From assembly GCA_900073065.1 (NCBI GenBank), contig FJOG01000003.1, positions 1,738,133 to 1,802,132 on the forward strand: a stretch of DNA of 64,000 bases, written 5' to 3'. Source of the stretch: Phialocephala subalpina (Eukaryota > Ascomycota > Leotiomycetes > Helotiales > Mollisiaceae). A program made the position numbers and the translations under genes. The notes below the pieces were generated by a model. It was not told the DNA's origin. It saw only the letters and a program-made list of their open reading frames with translations, and searched no databases. Below, one piece after another: positions 1 through 11,738 of the stretch (positions within the stretch are counted from its first letter, which is position 1; each line of letters begins with the position of its first letter).

Positions 1-176
1 TGCGGGGAGACGGGGGTAGCTTCATGGGACGAGATAGTGTGCTAATTTTCCATGTGGGCGAGATATATATTGTCAACACCGCTCTGGAGAAAGTTTTCTC
101 CCTCCCCATCTCACTTCTCTGGAAGCTCTGTCATCCTTCCTAGTATTTTGCAGCCTGCACGGCTACAACCGCAAAG
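1..176. other. Upstream flank of the hexose transporter gene
   Basis: This short stretch precedes the transporter start codon. It is pyrimidine-rich just before the ATG (around 95-140), as is common in fungal promoters. I see no gene or defined regulatory site in it. Confidence 0.4.
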
Positions 177-2017
177 ATGGTTCTCAAGCCAAAGGTCTAC
201 CAGGTGTGTAATTCATTGCATCACGTTGAGACGGTAAAATGCTGATTTGAAGTAGTTTCTCGTGGGCGTGTTCGCCTCCATGGGCTCGATCCTTTTTGGA
301 TACGATTTGGGTGTGATAGCTGAAGTTATTGCGTCCAGCTCGTTTATCGATTTCTTCAATAATCCAACCAGTACACAAACGTATGTGAGATACCCGAAAG
401 CGATGGAACATTGAGTTGACAGATTTCAGTGGCATCGTGGTCTCGTTCTTCACGGGTGGTGCATTCTGTGGTGCAGGACTGGCAGGACCCGTAAGCATAT
501 ACCCAGCTCTCTAAGAAGCAGCGGGCTAACAGTCTCGCAGAGTGGTGACAGATTGGGACGAAGATGGACCATAGTGATCGGCTCGATCATCTATCTGCTC
601 GGAGGTGCTCTCCAAACCGGTGCCGCCAACTTGAACATGCTTTGGGCCGGTCGTTGGCTTGCAGGTGTTGGTGTCGGATTCCTCGTTATGATCATTCCTC
701 TTTACCAATCCGAGATCGCGCATCCCAGCATTCGAGGTACAATCACATCTCTGCAACAATTCATGTTAGGAATCGGTGCCTTTGTTGCTGGCTGGATCAG
801 TTACGGAACCTTCGTTGGTTTGAATGACCAGGCTCAATGGCGCTTGCCCCTTGGTCTGCAGATGCTTCCTGCTGTTGTACTTGGTAGGTTTCATTCTCCC
901 GTATAATCCGGGACAATGCTAATACTATGGCAACAGGTGCATTGATCATGTTCTTCCCAGAAAGCCCCCGTTGGCTTATTGACCACGGCCGCCCAGACGA
1001 GGGACTCCAAACACTTGCACGACTCCATTCAAACGGCAACGAAGAGGATCCTTGGGTCAGAGCCGAGTTCGACCAAATCCAAGACAGCATTACCCACGAG
1101 CATGAGAACGAAGCCAAGTCATACTTGGAACTGTTCACCAACCGATCCTCGTTCCGCCGCGTCCTCATCGCCTGCGCTCTTCAAGCCTCCATCCAGATGA
1201 CTGGTGTTTCTGCCATCCAATATTATAGTGTTACCATCTATGGCGCTATTGGTATCAAGGGTTCGGACGCTCTCAAGTATCAGGCTATCAACAACATTAT
1301 TGCACTCGTTGGTGAAGCATGCTGTGTCTTGTTCGTCGACAAGCTCGGAAGAAGAAGACCCCTCATCGTTGGCAACTTGTGCAACATGGTCTGCTTCCTC
1401 ATTGCATGCATTCTGATCGGTATGTATCCTTTCCTCAAGGCACAACTTTCTCTAACAAGAAACAGCAAAATTCCCACCCGGATCTTTAAACAACCACGCA
1501 GCTGGATGGGGTTTCATCATCATGACATGGCTCTACAACTTCTCTTTCTCTGCCACTTGCGGTCCGCTGTCCTGGGTCATCCCCGCCGAAATTTTCGACA
1601 CTCGTACTCGTTCAAAGGGTGTATCTATCGCAACCATGGTCTCATTCGCCTTCAATACTCTCATCGGACAAGTTACCGGTACCGCCATGACCAACATCGG
1701 GTACCGCTACTACTTTGTGTTCATCATCTGTAACTTTACTAACGCCGTCTTCTTTTATCTCTTCTTACCCGAGACGAAGAACTTGCCTCTCGAAGAAATG
1801 AATTATCTGGTATTTGAAATCCAAACTATAGATTTTTATCGTGCTAACAAAACGATAGTTTACACACGCACCATTCTTGGTTGCTGGCCACGACAAGTCT
1901 AAGTACAAGGCGGGCTACGCTGAGGATCTTGAGAGACGTGCTTTGGAAATTCGAGACAAGCATGCGATTGTTGATGCGCATGAGCATGAGCATGTTGAGA
2001 ATGAGCCGAAGATTTGA
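177..2017 (+). CDS. MFS hexose/sugar transporter, 513 aa, seven exons
   Basis: This is a plasma-membrane sugar porter of the major facilitator superfamily, probably importing a hexose by proton symport. Exons are 177-203, 256-380, 430-490, 541-883, 937-1419, 1466-1809 and 1859-2017. They sum to 514 codons with consistent phases, and the last intron has a clear GCTAAC branch point. Family signatures are all present: FGYDLGV in the first helix, GDRLGRR in loop 2-3, GRWLAGVGVG, PESPRWL near residue 195, a QMTGVSAIQYY helix 7 motif, DKLGRRRP near residue 320 and PETKNLPLEE near residue 447. The length is normal for twelve-helix sugar porters. The start gives a short cytosolic N-terminus followed directly by helix 1. 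The family is certain, but the substrate (glucose, fructose or another monosaccharide) cannot be read from the sequence. It is convergent with the peroxidase gene downstream. Confidence 0.93.
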
Positions 2018-2604
2018 GAGGCTGATGGAGAGGAAGGGGGGAGATTTTGTTGGTTTGAGTAAGGCGAGGTTGATGTTGTAGTTGAGATACCATAATGATG
2101 AATACAGATTGTCTGATTCGAATACTTCGTATTGTCCTTGTGCGATTTTGAGCTTTGAAGCTACCAATGTAAGATTACCAAAAGCTTGGGGACACTGTGT
2201 GAGGTGAGAGAGTGAAGCGGGGATCTTAGGAGTTTTCATGACGCCGCTCAAAATGAACACACATACGTTGCAGCTAGCCCGAGCATTGTCTTTACTATCA
2301 CTGAAACATCGGGGAGCGAAAATATCCCAGGTTTTCTAGAATTTTAGCTACCTAGGTGCGGAAGGATCGGAAGTCCTCTGTGACATACGAGGGCTCAGAA
2401 CTGGCAGTGAAGAGAACAAATGGAATACCAAAAACAGTGGAATCATTGAGTAAAGGTGTATATCAACAACTTGTGCTCCACATGCTAATCGTGTATCCAA
2501 GCTATCATGGGCTCATACCCTATATACAGAATCTACCATTTCCTAATCTAACCTTTTCTAATTATATTCACATGAAATCATCACCCATATTTCCATCATC
2601 CCAT
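2018..2604. other. Intergenic, convergent 3' region
   Basis: This lies between the transporter and the convergently oriented peroxidase gene, so it should hold both 3' ends. It has no long open frame with recognisable protein content. Confidence 0.5.
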
Positions 2605-3645
2605 TTAGCTAGAGCTCGTAATCCCCAACAACCCACCAACCACCTGCAAAACAGGATCCAAAACCTTCCCCGTAATCGGATCCAAACCCCTCAAAACAGC
2701 CTTCAACGTACTCTCCGTTAACGTCAACCCCTCCGGCAACTCCTCTCCATTCGCAATATTCAGCTCGAAGATCACTATCATCCATTAGCCCCTTCCTTAT
2801 CACCCTCAACCTCCAAGAACTTAAAAAGAAGAGTACTTACTGGCAGCCAAAGATCCCAACGTAGTAGGTTCAGCAGTCGGTCTCCACCCCTCCTCATACG
2901 GCAACCTCTCCTCCTCAAACAAACTCCTCACATACTCAATGGGCGCCACTCCCGTCGTCGGATCGCCCATTGTACTGAGATAGATAGCCGTTTCTCCGTA
3001 GCTGAAGATGAATTGTACCGGTCCATAAGTAAAAGTCGGATCTCGTTTGCTTTCTGTTTGAACTCTGTTGTATTTCGCCTTCGCAGCAACAGGAATGGAA
3101 GTCTCTGTCGTGCCGTCGTAATATGCTAGGACCGTATCCCAGATCGTTTGGTTGAAGCTGTAGTTGTTTCCCGTAGAGGCGTCGGCGCGGGAGAGGGAGG
3201 CGTCGTGTTCGATTACCATGTCGTGGTGGTCGAGTTGGTCGAGGTCGAATTCTAGGGATAGGAAGTTGGGGCTTGAGCCGATGCCTGCTGCTCCGACGAA
3301 AAGACTGAAGTCTGCACCCATATTCATCCCCCTTTTTAGACAATCAGTCAACAAAGGGATCGTGTATCCTTTCCCATTTCGAGGACAGATGTCATGGTTC
3401 GCAAGTGCGTTGAGACCCGGGCAGGGAGAGCGGACGTCGCCGGGTCGAGGACCGAGGAAGGGTGGGTAGGTTGTATTGTCTCTTTTTGTGAGGATGGGGG
3501 AGGAAATTTCTTCTCGAGAGACGAGGCGGGGGCCTGGGAGGATTTTCTTGGATGTTGAGGATCGGGGGAGGTTTGTGTTTGAAAGCATGCCGGAGAGTGC
3601 GGAGGTGGTGCCTAGGAGGGTTGTGAGGGTGAGGAGGGAATGCAT
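2605..3645 (-). CDS. Secreted heme-thiolate peroxidase (chloroperoxidase/peroxygenase family), 324 aa
   Basis: This is a member of the fungal heme-thiolate peroxidase family (peroxidase family 2), which use a cysteine-ligated heme and H2O2 for halogenation, peroxidation or oxygen transfer on extracellular substrates. Exons are 2841-3645 and 2605-2774, which sum to 325 codons. The open frame extends upstream to a TTG, but the first ATG at 3645 opens a good signal peptide (hydrophobic LLTLTTLLG run), so I start there. The proximal heme motif PCPGLNALANHD places the axial cysteine near residue 75, and the distal EHDAS motif lies near residues 146-150 with the catalytic glutamate. NxT/S sequons support secretion. 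The C-terminal exon encodes the usual low-complexity tail. Whether the enzyme is a halogenase or a peroxygenase cannot be told from sequence. Confidence 0.9.
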
Positions 3646-5354
3646 ATTGAAGATACTCAAGTTGTTGATACACAGAAGGAAATTGCATGAAGCAGAGTGG
3701 GACGAGAATTCTTAATGCTCGAAGGAGAAATACCTCTTTATCAGACCTTACCTAAATACACTAGACAAAAAAAGCCTCTCCTTTGATCTAATAAAGACTC
3801 CCGGAAGAAACATGACCAACTTCCCCAAAATTTGAGATCTCGATACCAGCAAATCGGTGACTTCACCAAAATCTCCATGGCACAAACAAGAAAAGATCCT
3901 CTCGAACTTGAGCAATTTCAAGGAAAGCGTGAGCCTCAAGCCGAGGTTGTGGAGACGCTGAGAATAAGCTTAAGACGGCGGGGGAGACGTCGGGGAGATC
4001 TGGCGTCGGTGGCGCGACCTAGGATCTCGGGATTTTTCTCCTGGAAATATCTTGAGATCGTCGAAGTAGTTTATAAGACACTGGAGATTGGAAGAGTGTG
4101 GTAGCAATGAGGATCGTCGTTTGAGATGAGGGTTGTATTGTGTGAAAGTACCTGATGTGTGGGAACATTGTGATTGTTGAAAACTTAAATTTAGGCTTGA
4201 AGCACTGGAGCCCTAGGAGAACTTTCGTCCAGTCTTATCGGATGAACGACTGCCGGAGGAAGAAAGCCTCCGAACGCCAATGGCAAGCCGCTCGAAGCCA
4301 CAATATCTCGGCTCTGGATTGAACGAGATCGTTCATTGGAAGGAGAGATCAGGCCTCGTCCCATCAACAGATCTTCTCTTGCGGCATTTTTCAAACATTG
4401 GGATGTTGGATGGACATTGAGACGCCAAGAGAAAGAGCAGATGAAACGAAGCTGATTATAATTCATGTCCGTTCTTTACTCGTCAGAATCATAACGACCT
4501 GTTGAATACTGGGTGTCTGTTCACTAGATTGAAACAAAAGGAACGCCCACCATCCATCTCGCTGCTGAACATTGAAGCCGAAACCGACATTATTCTTTCC
4601 AAAAAGCTCACCTCAGACATGAACTTCAAGAAGGCACTCGCCCATCTTCCCTGATGCGTCTCTCCTAATCAGATCAAGGGGAGCCCAGCTCCATCTCAGA
4701 TGTCAACAACCGGGGGAGGTATTTGGATTATATTTTCATTTATTTCTCCTGCTTTAGTATCAAGCGGTACAGAATTTCGATTCCAATACCTAATATCCCC
4801 TCATCCAACACTCAGCATCCAACTCCGCTTCCTGATAGCGACTGTAAGAATCCAATACGCTCCTTCTTCCAGCCCCATCTATCATATCATAATATCGGCC
4901 GTCCGTGCTGTCTCTGTCACTCATCTAGAGCGTCCAAAGCCTGAAGCCAGCCCGGCTCCAACATACCCAACCCAGCAAAGGACACTAAAAACAATAAACG
5001 AGGACGTAGCAGCAATGGTATTTATTGTACAAACGCACAAGTTTCGAACGGAGTATGCAAGATCTCAAGCCTCCCAGATGCTGTCTGTTGATCCTGGTGC
5101 CATCAACAAAAAAAGGACTTTCGCAACGAATGCCAGAAAATAATGTTGTGTATGTGTTAACGCCGACTCCGCTATGCAATGATTAAGACCGCGTTCTTCG
5201 CATGATTGAAAAAATGACTATTTGGCGCCAATCCGCCTGTCTATATCCGTTTTTGACGCATGACATTCGTACCGCTCTCGTATGTATTATGGACTTGATA
5301 AATTTCGATTCGATGTATACAGGTGCTGCTGCTTTCGATGGCTGCAGAACCGGA
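3646..5354. other. Intergenic region between peroxidase promoter and KRE6-like 3' end
   Basis: About 1.7 kb without a supported gene. It holds the peroxidase promoter and the 3' flank of the glucan gene. Several open frames occur, the longest at 4700-5143 on the plus strand, but none has family motifs or splice structure. Confidence 0.5.
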
Positions 5355-7526
5355 TCAGCTACTTGCCGCTGTGCAGCCGTCGACAAGACTGTTGGTAGGC
5401 CAATCGTATTTGGTCGCGCTCCAGAGTGTTAAGTTCTGATTGGCATCTGAAAACGGTCAGTACTCGCGTGATGGAACTTGAACGTTATATGAACTTACAA
5501 GGCTCTGGGTGGTTCTTGATGTACGATGTTGTAGGATAACCTTCAGGATCGCAAGTGACAGACTCACTACCCTCTGGCTGATATATACGGATGTAATCGA
5601 ATCTCATAGTGGCTGGCATCAACTCCGCCAAGTTGGCCAAGAAGACCGTGGCGAAACTGTTCGACATACCGAAGTTCATGATGAGGGCCAGTGGTTCTTC
5701 TGGAACAACTCGCTGTCCGATATTGCCGTTAGGTCGAAGGGCACGATAGTCCATGTGCCAGGTATAATCGTCTCCAACGAACCAGGTAATATCTCCACTC
5801 TCACCAGGAGTGTACTCAAAACCATATGTCTGGTAGGCATTTCCGTCGTACCATTCATCATTCAGCCAAGTCACACCAGACAATGCCTCTTGATATGGTC
5901 CACCACGATAAACGTTCATGCCGGTGATCGAAGTGTCATAAATCTCCAAGAATTCGTAGTCGGGTTGATACCAGATATCAAACGGAGCAGCTTGGAAGGA
6001 CTGAGAAGCAGTTCCAGTGGCAGCGTCGTATTGGCCAGGTCCCATAAACCCAACACTAGCCTCGAGAGCATCAATTTCAGGCGCTGATCGGGAGATTCCA
6101 GCAGAAGGATGGTCTTGGTTCTTGCAAGTGCAAGCAGGTAATCGCATCCCAGGAAGCAAACTGAGGCCGTCGGGTGAACTCTGGTTTGCGGTAATACCAG
6201 CGTCACATTTGTCCCAGTAACTGTAAGGCCAAAGTCCGTCTGTCGTGGCTGGATATCCAGGTCGACCAAGGTTACCCATAGCCCAAAAACCTGGCCAGAA
6301 ACCTTCGATGTCTCCGCGACCGGGGAGAGATATACTCGCTTCCAATCGACCTCCCTTGAAACATAACTGGTTCCACGATTGAACCATGCCAGAGCGGTAG
6401 TTGAGATTGTGGCTTTGGAAAGCATCGAATTTGAGATTGAGGGTTCCATTTGCAGTCGAGACAGCATCCGGGTCGTACCATTCAAGATCCTGAGTGACAC
6501 CATACCAGATATCTACAGCTTGGAAATATGGATCATCGCCTTCATAGAACGTTCGTCCATCGGTGTTGAATTCGTCAGAAAACTGAGAATATTAGCATCA
6601 GTGTGAAACCTATAGACCCAGCCCAATACATACCACCAAATTCAGTTTGTCACCGTCATGTGAGGTCTTCGTATACGCGCTCTTCGGTGTGTCTGGGTCA
6701 ACAAGGCCAACTCTCTGGTTCTTAAGCAGCGCCATGGAATCCGACAAGCAATCCGGATCCGAGGAACAAGTGTTTGTCGGTACACCAACAACAGTTCGGA
6801 CGAAAGTTCTATTTCCGTCAGCAAGAGCAGAAAATCAACCATGGAGGCAACATACAACACCGGATAGCCAATGAACAATACAAGAACTCCGATAGTAATC
6901 AGTACTAGACCTCCAACGTTTACAAGAGCTCTCTTATTCCAAATATCACACTTCTCTTCCTTGTCGTCTGGAGATGGATTATGTAACCAATCGTCCTTCT
7001 CAACATCCTCTGGGAACAGTAATAGCCCCGCAGATGGCATAATGTTGTACTTTTCGGAAACGGTCTGCGTATTGACATTGTCATCGTCACTTCCAGCTCT
7101 CGAAGGTGCCCTCGAATCGTCGAACGGTGAGGCGAATGGCGAAATGAATGGCCCACGACTATCTCTGCTCCCCGCCTCTGAGCTCCAACTCGTCCTCCGT
7201 GATGACATTGCTGATGCTGCTCGATTTGGGCTGTCTATGGGTGAATCTTGGTATGGTCTTGGAGTGCCTCTTGATCGTGTTGGTGGGATTAGGAGAGAGT
7301 CTGACGACTCTGCTATTCCAGGAGAGCCATACATACCAGGACCTAGTCGTGTCGTGTTCACAGAAGGTCCTCTTACGGGCGGTAATAAATTTCTCGACAG
7401 GCCTGGCGTTCCAGGAGTCGCCGTTTGAGAGTCGTCGGACCGCATACTTTCTAACAAATCTCCTCCGCTCCCTGAATTGACAGTGATATGTAAAGGTCGA
7501 ACAGGTCGCAGGCCGTCAGAAGCCAT
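5355..7526 (-). CDS. KRE6: KRE6/SKN1-type beta-1,6-glucan synthesis protein (GH16-like), 673 aa
   Basis: This is a type II membrane protein of the secretory pathway needed for cell-wall beta-1,6-glucan. Family members carry a GH16-type domain that probably acts as a transglycosylase or hydrolase. Exons are 6856-7526, 6634-6808, 5499-6582 and 5355-5446, which sum to 674 codons. The N-terminal 200 residues are Ser/Pro-rich and cytosolic. One membrane segment lies at about 203-226 (VGGLVLITIGVLVLFIGYP). The lumenal GH16-like domain follows from about 282 (SDEFNTDGRTFY) and has the catalytic-site motif EIDALE near residue 449. The last small exon restores the conserved C-terminal NQNLTLW and YDWPTNSLVDGC segments, which would be lost if the 52-base final intron were read through. 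The family call is firm. KRE6 versus SKN1 cannot be separated. Confidence 0.94.
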
Positions 7527-10331
7527 AGGAATGGTAGGAAAGCAATACGAATTGTGGTATCCAAAAAGCTCCTCTCATCTGCTACGTCGGTGTCGCAGAG
7601 ATTGAGTGAGGGCTGGAATGCTCGACCAAGCGATGGAGAATGTGGTTGTATCGTCGAGCTCAGGACTCAAGCCTTCCTCACACTTCCAAGCTTCAATCGA
7701 TTGCGCGGCCTAGGAATTGAGTTTGGGCGTGAATCATGAGTTGCGCGGTACAGGAGTGAAGTCGAAGCTGGGCAAACTGAGCAAGGGGGTATCCAAAAGA
7801 AAGGAGTGTTGAAGAACTCCGACGTGGTCGAGAAGGGCAACGAGTGACAATTCGAGATCGAGTTCGAATGAGGGCCGAAGGAGAGGAGAGTCGTGCAGAA
7901 CCGTTGACGACGTTCCGCTGTGGTCGATGAGGGTTGGAGGTTGGAGGTTGGAGGTCGCCGGTGGTTGGTGTTCTGAAATTAGGAGAGTCCCTCTGGCACG
8001 AGCACAAGGTGGTTCAGGGATTCGAGGTTTCTGATGGTGGCTATTGCTTAGCGAAGTTATCCAGGCAGGGGCGAACATGCAAGCCCGTGTGCCTGTTTTC
8101 GGGTCCGATGGTGAAGACAAACACAATGCAGCAGTTGATGCGATACGATACAGGTTGTTGTTATTGTTGTTGCGGTGGCAATGGATTCCGCGTGTCTGCA
8201 GTGGCTTCTCTCGTATTGCCGACCAAGTCCCCAGTGGTGAAGGGCTTTACTGCGTCTGGAGGAGATCGGCTGAGTTTGGCGCTGACTGCTGCAAGTCTGT
8301 ACCTGAGAACTCTGCAGGCTAGTTCAGGGGAAGAGGCTGCCGAGAGATGCGCAGTCCACTCTCGCTGGAGTCCACAGTATGTTATGTTATTTTATTTTAT
8401 TTTATTGTTCAGCTTGACGATGGAGCAGAGAAGAAGGGTTACTTAGTTAATCTTAAAAATACAGTTCGCATTCACGGCACTTTCTATCAAGATCAAGATT
8501 GCGCGTGAAAACAGGAACTGGCCGCTGAAGATCTCGCTGCATTGCACTGCACTTCTCGCCGCTCCCCTCGGGTGTGCGTCCAATGCTAATGCTATTCTTA
8601 TCCAACGCCTCACAGCGGATAAAGTGTGCCTCTCTCAACTCCACTCCCTGCTCCCATCTGCCCCGAGTGCGGCAGTGCCATCGGAAATGACGACACTGCA
8701 TGCATGAAGAAACAGGTCTCTGCCGTGATAATAGATTCGCTGCCTGTCAAGGGCTCAAAAGTGACGCTTCTTCATCTTGGCAATTTGGACATTCTCCATT
8801 ATCTGAGGTCGAAGAACACAAAGGTCTGTTCCACGTGTTGTTTACTGCGGAAGTTAAGTTCTTCTGTACAGTACAGTACAAAGCTGAGGTGAGCCTTTCA
8901 ATATGCATCATCAGACAATCTCGCCAAGCTGCGGAGGAGAAGATCGGAAAAGGGGTATGGGCATGTGATTGGCCGGAAGATCAAACTGAAGATATATACA
9001 CCCATCTCAGTCATCGACACACCTTTTGATAGGAAGGTGTGAACTCCACGTGATGGCACGCCATGTCTCAAACGTCAGGTGTTGGAGATCAGAGTGGGCC
9101 CAGAGATCCTCATCAATCTCAGATCAGGGGCTGGCGATTAACTTGGCGATCGTCTTCCCCGTCGCGTTCGCATGTCTCTGAATCCAGCTGTACTTGTTTG
9201 CCTGTCACAAGAAGCAATATACTTGAAGATTGGTCTGGGACGGTAGTAATCTCACAATCAATCAACCACAGTCAGAAGGTGTCATCGATTCCATACACCA
9301 ACTTGCTCGATTTGATTCGCCTTGTAGAGTTGCTTGTTCTGATATGGGATGGTTTCTGCGTCAATATTCTCTTTCAACCCTCGAGAGAATTTGTTCTGAG
9401 CCCTGTTTCATCGCAGGTTAAAATGTTTGTTTGTGATTCATCTTCAGCCTCAAGTACCGAGACATGTTGACATTGTCGGCCGAAGCCTAGCCCTCAGATC
9501 GAGTGAGACATCTGAATTCATGTTTGACTTCTAGAAGCTGAAGCGAGCTTCCTTCACGTCCTTTTGATTATGTTCCATCTCACCTCTGATGTTGGTGGCT
9601 TGAAGGATGATTCAGGTTCCTAGGTTCTAGGGCTACTAGAACGAGCTTGTGGATGTAACTTTGCGAGCTTCAAGGTAGCTCGCGAGCCTTGGAAAGCAAC
9701 TTGTGAAGCATTTGAAGGTGTGGTTGAGTGGAATACTGGGATTCTGCTGTAGAACTGTATGCCTCAGCATACTGGGAAAGCCGTTAAAATGGACGCCGAC
9801 GAGGATAGTGAAATCAGATGGTGAGTGTCTATTCGGAGGAAAACACGGACTCGGACAAGGCTCATCTGACAAAACGGAAGAGTTTTGAGGTGTAGGAGTA
9901 CGTACTCACGAGGAACTGGAGGTTGGCAGGTTGGGAGAGTTCAGGAATGAGTAAGTGGAACGCAAATGATTGATAGATGTAAGAAAACGATAGGAAAAGG
10001 AAAAATTAAACGAAGCGAGAACATGAACCGGAAGGGAAGTGCTAGTGATACGTGGTCGATCAAGCTGTTCGTTCGAAAACAAAATAAAAGAGTGAAGGTG
10101 GTAAAGCCTGGATGTCGAAGACGACCATTCGCTTAAAGAGAATTGAGCATAAGTCTAGCAAATTGAGTGCGCATCGTTCTATTCCTTAAATCCTAGAATC
10201 TTACATGACTATGGCATGCTTTGCGTTCGTCAGGGAATCAACCTCACCCAAGGAGCAATCACCCCGTATTCATAGAGAATGTCTTTCCCAACCCATCCTG
10301 ACCATGGACTCAAATATTGACCACAGGCCAC
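7527..10331. other. 2.8-kb region without a supported gene
   Basis: This is the promoter side of the KRE6-like gene and the 3' side of the small protein at 10332. Open frames such as 7934-8446, 8700-9029 and 9063-9470 show no protein family features. A run of TTTTA units sits near 8384-8406. It may contain long 5' leaders or noncoding transcripts, but nothing proves it. Confidence 0.45.
8384..8406. repeat. TTTTA pentanucleotide microsatellite
   Basis: Four to five copies of a TTTTA unit occur in the intergenic DNA upstream of the KRE6-like gene. It is a simple repeat and would be polymorphic between strains. Confidence 0.7.
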
Positions 10332-10871
10332 TTAGCTCTCAATAGCCAACGCCTTCACACCAACAATCTTCCCATCCTCCAATCCCACAACCCAATACTC
10401 AATCCTCGATCCTCCCTTGCTAATCCTATAAACCCTTACATCACTCCCCTTACTCGCCTCTCTAACAGCATCAACCAACTCCTTATATTGTCCTTGTGTA
10501 TCCCACTCCGCAATATCCATAATCTCAACTTCCGCCTTCTTCGGATCTGGATGGCTAACCAATTTGGCAAATGTAGCTATCATAAATTGTCAGTTCTGTT
10601 CCAACCAAATCTTCCGAAGAACCAAGAACAACGTGCCTTCATCCGGCAAGCTCTTGCCACTGTGCTTCAAGCAAACTGGTTCGAAAGGCTCATCCGCATC
10701 ACTAACATAAAAAGCATCCTTTGTAGCCTTCCTCAGTACTTCCGGAACGCTCGCACCCTTATCCGTAGCCTTCAACTCAACCTTCCCATTACTTTGTCCC
10801 TTAGCAATCCCCTCGTTTGGATCCTGGTTCGCCTTATCCAAGAAGGCAGCGTAGTCTTCGTCTGAAGCCAT
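10332..10871 (-). CDS. Conserved small hypothetical protein, 159 aa, probable GC-AG intron
   Basis: I do not recognise a named function. Exons 10637-10871 and 10332-10576 give 160 codons. The protein is soluble and charged, begins MASDEDYAAFLDKAN, and ends with an alpha/beta-looking half (EYWVVGLEDGKIVGVKA) that resembles a compact domain. Joining the two exons in frame requires a donor of GC type (AAG followed by GCACGT) with acceptor GATAG, which lies shortly after a CTGAC branch-like sequence. A GT donor four bases downstream (GTTGTT) would work only with another acceptor farther on and would drop the TFAKLVS segment. An upstream in-frame extension to 11000 exists, but the ATG at 10871 gives a more protein-like start. 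It is co-directional with the tiny ORF at 10997-11308. Confidence 0.7.
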
Positions 10872-10996
10872 CTTATCCGTGTTCCTAGATTCGGTGTTTG
10901 TAATGGCAGATGTGTTGTTCGTGCTAGAGAAGAACCTCTCAGCGTCTTGCCCCCTTCGCAGACTCAAGCTCTCAAGGACAACAGAAACAGGTCTGC

Positions 10997-11308
10997 TCAC
11001 GACGCAGTAGGAACTGGCACCGGAGCACCCAAGCCCACACCCCTTGTAACGTCCTGACTCTCTCCCGCAAAACCCTCTGCTGATCCTAATCCCTCTGTAC
11101 CCAGCGGTACAGTAGCTAAATGCTCGTCTTTGAGACCCCGCCGCACGTCTTGCTGTGGCGAGGATAATGGTTGCGATTGCGATTGTAGATTATCGGCACC
11201 GTTGGAGCTTTGTTCGTGGTTTGATGAGACGGCAGAAGCTTTCTTCTTGTCGCGAGACTTCTTGATACTGTTTCCTGCGAGTCCTATGCAGGCAAGCACG
11301 GCTCCCAT
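10997..11308 (-). CDS. Possible small protein, 103 aa, N-terminal MGAVLAC
   Basis: This is a single open frame of 103 codons starting from ATG. The N-terminus has glycine at position 2 and a nearby cysteine (MGAVLACIGLAG), followed by a Lys/Arg cluster (KKSRDKKK). That arrangement can suit N-myristoylation plus palmitoylation and membrane attachment. The rest is Gln/Ser/Gly-rich and likely disordered. No family is recognised. It ends about 125 bases before the next start on the same strand, so it could also be an upstream exon or a leader ORF of that gene. Confidence 0.35.
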   Translation of the reverse strand: MGAVLACIGLAGNSIKKSRDKKKASAVSSNHEQSSNGADNLQSQSQPLSSPQQDVRRGLKDEHLATVPLGTEGLGSAEGFAGESQDVTRGVGLGAPVPVPTAS

Positions 11309-11738
11309 GGTTGAGCTGAGCTTTTATTCGAGGTGTGATTGCGGGGTGGGGTGAGAGCTTCCTTGTTCGTGGGACGTGCGTTGCCCGCGATGACGAAGTA
11401 AGTTACCAACCGACTTTGGAGCATGAATAAAAGGGAGCTTGTCAAATTTCAGGGAAAATAGTTATATTATAGTCAAGAAGAAGAGGAGCTTGTTACGAGA
11501 TCAGTTTACTTTTGGCTGGTGAGAAGCTTCGTAAATCTTAAGTAATTTTGGGTGAGATTTGAGACGTCACACAGTATGGTTTACCGCACAATGAGATAGC
11601 CTTTATGATTGCTTGTTGACATTTTTTCATAGAATTCATATCTATTTCATGCCAGAGTAGGTTCCTTCGTAAGCACAAAATGCAATGAATTCCCCACTAC
11701 ACCCAGATAGCCCGAAAAGAAAAGCAGCAACGATCAGA
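11309..11738. other. Intergenic region 3' of RPL3
   Basis: About 430 bases between the RPL3 stop and the small ORF start. It is AT-rich in the middle and should contain the RPL3 polyadenylation region. No gene is seen. Confidence 0.5.

Noticed and set aside
4700..5143. 147-codon plus-strand open frame
   Set aside because: No domain, signal or splice evidence; composition looks random and it lies in an intergenic region.
10317..10865. 182-codon plus-strand open frame
   Set aside because: It is the antisense shadow of the minus-strand 159-aa protein and is rich in Asn/Leu/Pro text typical of such shadows.
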